Source: Treponema sp. (GTDB lineage: Bacteria > Spirochaetota > Spirochaetia > Treponematales > Treponemataceae). Taken from it: DNA of 62,635 bases. The position numbers were made by a program, and so were the translations under genes. The stretch covers positions 1-62,635 of the forward strand of contig JAEDIW010000011.1 in assembly GCA_016296655.1 (NCBI GenBank), read 5' to 3'. This document shows positions 28,901-35,700 of this stretch, piece by piece (the first letter of the stretch is position 1; every line of letters starts with the position of its first letter). The notes beneath the pieces were generated by a model. That model was not told where the DNA came from. It ran no database searches and saw only the letters and a list, made by a program, of their open reading frames with translations.

Positions 28901-29498
28901 CAATGCTGGAAAGTTCTTCCATTGCAATAAAATATGGAGTGTCTGCAGCGACTCTGGATAAAAATCTGCTTCCCTTTTCTGCTTCCCATTCCTGAATGTA
29001 TGAATTTATTATCTGGGTGCATACTTTCTGCCAATTTTCTTCCTCTTGTGCAGCTGATTTCAGGTCTGCACTCTCTGAAACCCTGTTTTCTGCGGCTTTC
29101 TGTATCCGCTGCTTGAGTTCACTTAAAGATTCTGCCTCAAAATCGTTCCATAAATCCTTGCAAATCCACAGGGCATAAGCACGCCCTGCTTCCATTTCAA
29201 AAGATTTCTGTGCATCATTTCTTGCTTCTGTCCATCGAAATATATCTTTTTCTTTGAGAGCCGCATTTTCCATTTCCCATGCCTGCATAGCTGCGGCTAG
29301 TCCCAGTTCTGCATTTTCTTTCCATTGGCGGATATCCGTCTGTGAATTTCCTTTTTCAAGGTACATTTCAAGCCGGATTCTGCTGCCTGACTTTTCTGCC
29401 TGAAATTCCTGGGCAAAGCCTGTGCTAAGGCCTGAAACATAGATGACCAGCATCATGCTGCTGAGGATTTTTTTGAATGGATTTTCATTTTTCTGCAA
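19920..29498 (-). CDS. Giant exported protein with C-terminal M23 endopeptidase domain
   Basis: 3192 residues. The start is a TTG behind GGGAG with 6-base spacing; a signal peptide ends near AQEF (residue 30). Residues ~30-2150 are Glu/Lys/Ala-rich and almost wholly helical, with Trp residues among heptads, like a long coiled-coil filament. From ~2330 to 2480 comes a small-residue and hydrophobic block (TDVACSVVSAAVPVVGSAAA), and from 2480 to 2990 a Gly-rich region with NAIQLGHESYRDGI near 2751. The C terminus holds a complete M23 zinc site: GGQHRGVD near 3019 and GTHLHYQ near 3116. It resembles the very long spirochaete proteins annotated as TIGR04388, from memory only. Pieces of the 2330-2520 region recur downstream. 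Likely a delivered or surface peptidoglycan-cutting effector. Confidence 0.85.
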   Translation of the reverse strand: MQKNENPFKKILSSMMLVIYVSGLSTGFAQEFQAEKSGSRIRLEMYLEKGNSQTDIRQWKENAELGLAAAMQAWEMENAALKEKDIFRWTEARNDAQKSFEMEAGRAYALWICKDLWNDFEAESLSELKQRIQKAAENRVSESADLKSAAQEEENWQKVCTQIINSYIQEWEAEKGSRFLSRVAADTPYFIAMEELSSIAGEQKNQFVQAIETEGNAIALKEGRSLMMHLVYDQNSVKNEAAFRSAENTVQELASQVQAQTKEQMEKLFASLETESLGFSENSDESVIKSSWIEKFKAEFERGIALWENAEVELLEQRTVWENQARQSFAESEESWKKAYQELKDKRQEWEKTIGEKLLCAEKNLEQQRCVYLEEIKNNLAAYKKSLDETLEKNERVCQMQSEVYEKTRALTVTSRQGIESWGGLWSSRYRGIYEFWNEKTPEELDSILAADKNTGLKSFDVKSLDESKIQKISVELAGFQNRLIQKAVKIYKQGVLNAKNAAEKQVNTINSFIPSYIFESEYDFYGEETRVPSKYRISFETSEADVRKIVEKIEDKIYRNCEYETSDGNYTFDYECYNSEVQELEDAVSNLLSNRQRYHYLEEFHNSAEILEKHLANGEYAEIETYLKDLSEKKVITTDACITVEDLNSCRELETWLSTCLKSKKLGEQAQESLYSLAETARIGRDDFYDELEIEIAKAECIVKARQEEKEIAEAVNEYAENSLWSRESAETTEAKLKETQEKYEKARQDYEAQTEKLTEYALKIKKSENEMNSSLENLKNAEQQVKEAKEKYDAALAVSAGLSQENTVLQLMALVKSYAEKLSEKEQAEKSIFQAQAKEIFETSRKNFAADRAEYINSLDSEIQLLEEIEKADVSSGKASEKFRENGCDAVLVELGEKQDALYASGGENSGEWQQNLECIGVYIKYLKSVAKIKKEITEKGKQEFYAEQLPADFAEYKKQQQVSESDKICAGEREIKGEEYACVGEAEKTEKTEFQEFYEELVGRFEREKAGYEEEALAYNYEYITEKDLNLLTKIKNFTEANENALKSGKNLAELCSSTVEYALCIKKLSIKMSSSFMEMSDRYIESFFESSSLYSIFSSRSDKEKFMQDVNERYAESCMQYEKLCESMDSLNKDENSSGILKEKHEIPEADMVKMLRLSLELTLLSKIKSLSSYYGEQWYSQLIQSGFCRDENLGESDRDYMEKTLSAMQDKIIKFADEKTRVQKELLFASFSREAEDCAMQESVESMEEQESCSSEDYKQLLNNIDELYSRLTSLSIQYIQFSNAGNLAYISRLQEELNLAHEKAAAFQGEYLKAAQKVQDECREYNARIEQTGRIYNALEEKRLARRKAQEIYDWASSVYLENLGKAGEYAYETPKERLTRASYAFDRASASLNALKKILAERQAAVSDKVANSQNIEKKLQSYIDADTMYYKSQVLSFEATVTLNQLKEQVSQAESEAQSKRLAVVKGTFFEKENSLVFVEKNQEENFVIRLRKSSDVQDNSTLQKEYLTEKRVTVKNSVNMDEEYSCAEDELYRWYSSIVSNSSRFENIALAAMCVLAKNGMLKPNPLEESGEYLTGIGNPHGINAEGRYRNYREEILEQNYNSAMAAGLESDIAKCILYAYASDSDFSEKIEKYQKTILKERALDKLEDKMDDIKDSNTFIRRSRFWRWTVRTSKGWAAASAEDKAYDLKIGQRALKKQYYNSMSEKLKRAKAAENSKKSMTEKLNLALFSSKTKPQTAVDAKILAGKIKDAVAFSDTGIQNYVAELTGRVSQNSFTDIVEMLKAVNQVCLSQKETAFYDACKTYTQAKEMQKKQGEAYQTSVSEMTEIDSENADRLKSLALKASDKKLSIEERRKASQMYDEIFLGLTDDRQIIEKQLYDEARKIWGAGSVNTELFYKELLSHYRDYADPENLQNHFVDANRQTEEYYSSAIQSYIQMINSAEQAKNAALAEVYENELNSSFSRLMAEKNRIVNLIKETAMTAESEWDKAEKRMRASWNTWKRSFFKEYNEVTEQWTENYESFLCSKQDWINESYMNVSSDAGIQSMSLVGMKGDESIEKARQKMQSLAQSELETVNVREILEKMLSSAEFTSMAGRISALEERSTEKSVPLYSYTLYSGDSSLIHAEAELTMLSIRQQQEESSARLALYQAHQVLEEAVKGYKERIELANEGMKEWEKELVLNAGYKWSQKGISRSVVKDASLFNVSTRTQRIRMYEDFRTTEPEIELNVSETSHLGATQIMQAVENAWNRILEWGERIFGKQDSQQTTEGTLENDKILRKIKENTYSVFTDSERLVYNESIKSLGGRGSGELGEHIGEAADGTNGGKISRAAVRTKYGSGQIGLILLDYNENQAEEAEGWAALALPAWDKKLWSGSGAPSMRSVAQIATDVACSVVSAAVPVVGSAAALLIEAQTELIFAGLDYAGGYKTAWEAGNALGKKMAVSTMETLVTAGMSKIKTSGSLSSTIVSAGGTAVTTAGGKAIENYSYGSGFDTNAFLRSMGSASTWSGVAASAAGSALNFLSGSRLDAEARKFYGGAVNLGCSLGSKSAEFGMYALDSFANGGGFYSAYDKMGGLSFNVANLGAMADLAGVLIARNNSTGQSSLGGLSQSLNGVGIFEVNIGTGGVSGKLGTGGIDIGGNVYSLAKRMTDRTALARYTEKYGKDKGDAVTMNYIYGDWTQENASARLGKGKDMLEFVSGEGSEKGFTAQTTSIGKGRLIEMKDTGNKYINAIQLGHESYRDGIVSGTYSQKLETQRAVIAHAGIAGRMLNDNVKLSDQVALEGLLYNNGMTSLLGNVTETMYDSSKDYWRMMNDGTLVQDNSGWLRDENGNFIRDKDGRKIGAEGQETGLLNILFAKQADGSYKNPGKKYDDFSILEKIISNHIMSESGISYYYKDPDKMGIQNTSWNLDGKALDMNLVMGYAGDSIATAVFMNYFDKTTNSMIGGNTSIASVVAKYKDSGYLNRLTEFYSAKNEFYVDNDFFSPKDKENVTKTADYQLDEYYTGGQHRGVDITGRKGIDMFANFSGRVSNVYTSDSAGNSIIIEYGFNFEDSFYSTGVSGQYMHMDKFQEELNTGDVISAGSKVGTMGNTGKVYSTSGGDGTHLHYQMMGNMNAPESSSKWNLYDSRRNYFLNYIGAPSTKSYVVDQGTETKNNYTTGSSYSNYFYNINNYIKRLGY

Positions 29499-29612
29499 TT
29501 TTTGCTCCCTGGGACAAGTGTAAGTTTGCCTCCAGATTTATAATTGCAGCAGTTAATGAAAATCATGCAGTTTCTGACAGTTTTTTTTGAAAAATTTTCT
29601 GTAATTTCAGTT

Positions 29613-29666
29613 TTTTGTGCCAGTCTTGTGCCAGAACTTGCCCGCAAGTATGGAGCTGGCACAAAA
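29613..29666. promoter_or_regulatory. 11-bp inverted repeat upstream of the giant M23 gene
   Basis: TTTTGTGCCAG and CTGGCACAAAA are perfect inverted arms around 32 bases that include a second TGTGCCAG and a small hairpin CTTGcccgCAAG. It lies in the 259-bp gap between the two giant minus-strand genes. No T-run follows on the minus strand, so a regulator site or RNA structure is likelier than a terminator. Nothing else is seen in 29499-29757. Confidence 0.4.
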
Positions 29667-29757
29667 GTAAAGTCCATTGCGTCATTCCGCAGAAACTTCA
29701 CTATTATGTCCAGCACAAAAGCTACCCAGAAAATAAAAAGCTTAAAAATTCGACCTG

Positions 29758-32700
29758 TTATTCTTTTACAACCATAACCTTTCGCGTTTCGTCAATTCCA
29801 GAACCTGTTACGCGTATAAAATAAAGTCCCCTGGCAACCTTGTTTCCTGAATTGTTTTTTCCGTCCCAGCGGTAATAATGCGTGCCTGAACTGACTCTGC
29901 CATGCTGCAAGTATGTAACGATATTTCCATCCAATGTAACAACCACAACGTTTAAGTTTCCATCTTGTGCCATGTCCACCTGCACAGTTGTTTTTTCACC
30001 TTGATTCGCATTTATAACATTGTTCAAAATGGAAACACCGCCACGCTGTAATTTTTCATCTTTCAGCCTGAACGACCATAAATCAATATCTGAAATATCC
30101 GAAGAAACCTGCCGGACAGCAAACAAAGGATATTCTACACCTCCCGGCTCGGAATAGGAATTTTCATTTTCGTAGAAAGGCACATGCCTGATCTTTACGA
30201 TTTCATTTGAAGAATCTGTGAGTGCAAAAATAAATGAAATCTGATTGCCGCCGCCCCATGAATTGTATTGAGCTTCCCTTGTAACAGGCAATGTAAATGT
30301 TGCAGAATTTCCATTGAGTACACCAGAAACAAATTCAGTAAATTCAGAATTGTTTGCACTAGCAAAGCTTTTAAAAACATCAGAAGTTAAACCAGGAAGC
30401 CAGATGCGCAGATTTTTCTGGGCATTTAAATTTATTTCTGTAGAAAGCGCTTCTGCATCAGGGCTATTATCTGCAAAAAGAACAGGAACTCCGCTGTCAG
30501 CAAAACCGCCGGAATTATCCTGCGTACCATCGTAAATATTTGCGTTTATTGAAATGTCATGACCAGACAGCAAAGTTCCAGAATTTTTCTGTCCTGCACT
30601 GAAATCTCTTGCAGCCCAGTTGCCATCGGAAACAGAATACGGCAAAGGCTGTCCATCTTCATCGATAAGGCGGTTATCGTAAGCATAATTTACCTGAACT
30701 GCATTAACGGCAAAATCGCTCAAAGCATGGGCAGAATGAACCGAAGCATAGTTTCCAAGTTCATCCTGAATGCAGGAAACATTTGCAGAAAGGCCTGTTA
30801 CCGGGTCTATGCCAGTTCCTGTATTTTTTACTGAAATGCAAAGTTTTTTTACGTCATCAAGAGTTACATTGCGATTTAATTCCAGCAAAAATCCAGTTGC
30901 TGTATTTCCTGAAAAGCAGAGTTTTGCAGGAACATTTTCATCGATTTTAAGTCCTGCAGAAAGAGAGTTTCCTTCCACAAGTTCCAGATTTTTCGAAATA
31001 TTTTCAAGAATCGAATCCGTAAAAGCAATTTTCTTGCTGAAAAGAATATAAAGTTTATTCTGCCCTAACGGTGCAAGCGTAAAGTTAAATGAAGGTGGAG
31101 TTATATCAATTGTTTTAATAGTTGCAGAACGCAGCCTGTTGCCAGCAAGGTCTGTTACAAAAGCTGCAGAATCATCATAGCAGATGGTAAACGTCTGGCG
31201 AAGACTGTATCTTGAAGCTGGTGGCATGGAAATAGAAAAATAAAGACCGTCTGCGCCCAATGTTGACACTCTTCGATTAGTGTTAAGGTCATTGAATATG
31301 TTGATTGTTACTTTTGGACTTATTTCCGAAGATGCAAATGACTGAAAAGAATCAGAATCGTCAGCAGAATATTTAAAGCCTGAAGCCTGATTATAAAGCG
31401 AACTGTAGCGGATGCCGCCTGTAGCTCTGTCAGAATCTGAGGCAAATGCAAAAGGTTTTGCTCCTCCAAAAATGTCGGCAGCATACGAACGTGCAGCCGT
31501 CAAAACAGAGCCTTCTTCGCCAAAACTTGAAACCCAGCCGACCCGTGAGCGCCATGCAGCTAAATCAGAAGCTGAAAAAGACGGCTTATTGTCAAACAGA
31601 TGAAATTCCATCCTGTTGATAAAAGTTCCACCTTCATCGCCAATGCCAAGAACCTCACATTCATTGGAAGAAGCCATTGCCGTCCATTCTGTTTTTCCGC
31701 GGAAACATGCAAATGATGGTGGATTTGTGTCCCAAGCCCCGTAAAGCACAGAATCATGTTCAAAAGCCCGCTGATTTACATACAAAACTGGCAAAGGATG
31801 CAAAGCTGTTCCCACAGCATCAATAGCATTAGGCTGTGCAGCATTATCTGTTATCAGAGGATTTGCAATGCATGCAACGGTTGCAGACTCTGGAGAGGAA
31901 ATTGAATCTATATACCCGAACCAGCTGCGGTAAGTGTTTGAGTCCTGCGGAACTACCGTTCCCCCTGAAAATCCTGCCACAGAAATGCGAAGCCTGTGCG
32001 TCTGCGGATTTGAATAAGAAGAATCATAATTCATTGCATCGCTGCGTGTTGTTGCAAAATTCCTGTACAAAGCATGAATTGATTCAACATCAGAACCGTC
32101 ATTTGTTCCGCACGAAATTGAGCCAGAAGAAAATCTTGCAATGCCTGCTACTGTCAGACCTGAAATTCCAGAAACGTTGCCTAAAGATGCACTTGATTGA
32201 ATATTTACACTGTCTTTTGCAACTCCAGGAACAAAAACTTCTTCAGAATACTGCAATTCTATAAAATTATGTGCATCGTATGGCGGCTGGCTTTCCTCGC
32301 CTACCGGCTGGGAATATGGCGAATGAAGTTCCTGCCCTGTTGAAACTGCAATAAGGACAGGAGCTGCTCCATCGGCAACGTCCGTAAAATCTTTGGATGC
32401 AAGCCTGTTTTTATGTTCATCTCTCAGACTGGCAAAAAAAGTCGGCGATGCCTTCAGCATTTTTACATAAGGAATGGCTGAACGATGAACTCCAGAGCGG
32501 TCTGAACTCTGCGAATCTCCTGCAGAAGTTCCGGTTGCATCTGTATTCCACTTATTTTCGGCTTTTACATAAAATGTCTGCAAATCCCCCTGCCCGTCAG
32601 TTGAAACAGAACAGTCTGCATCAACAAAAGAACCTTTAAAAGCTTCATCCGTACTACCATTATAATAGGAGAAAGCTTTTCTTACCGCCTTTGAAATTTC

Positions 32701-35700
32701 ATTATTGGAATTTTCAATAGATTCTGAAAATTCCAGTTTTATTACATCGTCAAAAACAGTGCAGGCCACATTTAACTTAGGGCGGATAAAATCGATTTTT
32801 GAATTTTCTCCAGAATCCGTGCATTTTTCACAGGCTGAAACATCATTGGATGCATTGCAGTTGGAAACCTCAAGATTGTACAGTTCTGCAAAACAGTCAG
32901 TCGCATTTTCAGCAGACGGAATTTCAAGATTCCAGGAAGCAGAAGCCAAAAGGTCAACAGAATTTGCATAAAAATTCTTTCCGGCCTTCAATGTCCGCCC
33001 TTCAAGTCCCTGAATTTTTGCGCAGAAAGGAGTGCTTTCACCGTCTGGAAAACCTGGCAAATTTTCAGGCCAGGCAGAAGGTAGTGCATTCAGTGAAGAA
33101 TCAGCTGTATCGGGACTATCAGAATCAGAAGATGCTCGAATGTAACGGAATAAATCATTTTTGCCGGAAGTGCCTGAAGTACCATCTCCATCCTTATAAA
33201 TTACAGATGAAAGGCCGCTAAGCAAAACAAAATCGTTTACAGCTTCTACAGTATTTGCATTGCCGCCTAATTCCAAAGTTCCACCCAAAAGCACGACATT
33301 CAAGGCCTTTGCAGGCGATTTCAAATTCAATATCTGTGCATCTGTGCTGCAGGCAAAATAAACAGTTCCTGAACAAGTTACAGAAGATACCGAACCGCCG
33401 ATAGTTCCTGAATCTGAAAAATAAACATCTCCGTCCAGCGAAACAGCCATATTTTCAGAAGACAACGTTTCCACTCCCTTACAGAATTGAATTGCAGAGG
33501 AAGGAGCGGCCTTAAAAGCAAAAGAATCAGTTGCCGGCAAAGAAATTTGTGAAATTTGTACAGTTGATTTGTATATCTGACTTCCAGAACTTTCTATGTT
33601 AGAACACGAACCTTCAAATTTTACGGCAGACGAAGCTGAATCAAAAATCAAGCCTGAATAAGCCTTTATCGGACTTTTGTAAACCTGATCTGAAGTAGAA
33701 GTTATTTTTATTTGAGCAGAAACTGACTCTCTGCCGAATTTTATAAGACCCGTACCAGCATCCAGAACAAATCCTGAAGTACCTGTTACATCTTTTTCAT
33801 AAACCTGATTTTCCAAAGTTGTAACATTCCCGTTAAGGACAGCCGGCGAAATAACTGTAAGACTTGTACAATCCGCATTTGCCTCAATTTTTAGCTCTGA
33901 TGCAGCATTTATTGTAAGCCTACCAGCTACTGCAATCTTTACCCCACCTGAAAAATCATTTGCCCCGGACAGTATAAGCTCATTGCCACTGCCATTTTCA
34001 ATCAATGTGCTGCCTTCTACGGAAACAGCAGAAACAACACCTGTACCGCTTACAGAACTAAAAGCCCCATCAGCAAATTTTAAATTTTTGCAGGAAGTTT
34101 GCCATGGTAAAGTTCCGCCCAACGCACCGTAATATTCAATAAACGAGCCATCGTCCTGTACAACCTTTGAAACATTTGACCAGTCAGGCAAATCAATAGT
34201 TTCTGAGCCTGAAAGCCTGATAGTTCCTGCATTGGTAAGAGAATCTGCAATTGAAATCTTTTTTCCATTAAAGTCAACAGAAGTACCAGCTGAAACCGTA
34301 AGATTTTTTACAGTATATTCAGAATCTTCAAGGGTAAGGACATTAGTGTCATTTTTTGCAATAGTAATTTCACTGCTACCCCGTAAATACGGCGGAAAAA
34401 ATGAACTTGCTGCATAAGAAACAGCATTCGTACTCCAGTTTCCAGGAGTTGCCCATTTTGTATCGATTGTGCCATACCAGTAAAAATGCCTGTAAAACCA
34501 GTTTTTAGTTGAAGCTTCAACACTTTCAGCAACAGAACTACCCCAGTCATGAGCAATGTCATTTGCAGACTCAGAATATTCTACATCTGTATATGTAAAC
34601 TCATACTGCGCAGGAACATTTCCAGAAGGTAAATCGATTTTCCACCAGGTTGAGCTGTCAGAATACGAAGGCGCAGCTGCATCAGATGTAAGTTTTATCC
34701 TGCCAGATTCCTTTCCTAGAGAAATGATTTTTCCATTTATTTTTTGAATTTTGCCACTGTCAAATCTGACCGTTTTGACAGTTGTGCCTGAATTTTCAAA
34801 TTTCAGCACATAAAACTCATTATTCCCCTTTACAGAAACACTGTCAGCTGAATCAGAGAAGTTTACCGTACCAGCGGAAGCTTTAAAACCTCCTGCCAGA
34901 TTTTCATTGTTCCAGTTTCCGCTAAGTGAAAACGATGACGAGGATTCAACATTTGTTCCTGCAGAAATTGAAAGATTGCATAACTGAGTTGAACCGTCTG
35001 ACTTTGCTGTGAAAATTTTTGGATTACTGTCCGAAGCGGCAAAAGTCAGCGTACCGCCGTTTGCATCAAATTCTGTGGAAGAAAAATCAATATTTCCGCC
35101 AAATTTCATTTCTGAAGAGCTGGCCTTAAATCTTCCATTCCCTGAAAAATTCCCGGAAACTTCAAATTTTACAGAATCTTCAATTACAAAGTCTGCATAA
35201 TTTTCAAAATTACAGTCAATTTTCAATGCACAGCCTGACGGCGAACCTGATACCTTAACCAACTCCAAAGGGCTTGCCGATGCTTTTCCTGCATATACAG
35301 TTAAAGCCTTTACAGCTGCCGTACCACTTTTTGAAACAATATTTCCCCGAAAACACAGTTCATCAGAAGCACCAGAGGCTTCAACCTTGCCATAAAGCCA
35401 TGTCTCGCCTGAAACTGTAAAATTGCCACCAGGATAAAATACAGTATCTTCCGTTTCCGTAGTAAGTTTTGAAACCGTTCCGCCTGAAGTTGCCGTAAGA
35501 GCAGATTTTCCCCGCACAGAAAGTTCAGGTTCATCTATGTACGAAACATTTCCAAATGTAATTTTTGCAGAATCAGAAACAATCTTTACTGGTTTTCCGG
35601 TGTTGCCTAAAAGTTCTACGGAAAAATCACTTGAAGCCGCTGAAGTTCCAGAATATTTCAAAATTGAAGAATCAATTTTTAAAGTTCCTGAGCCTGAAAG

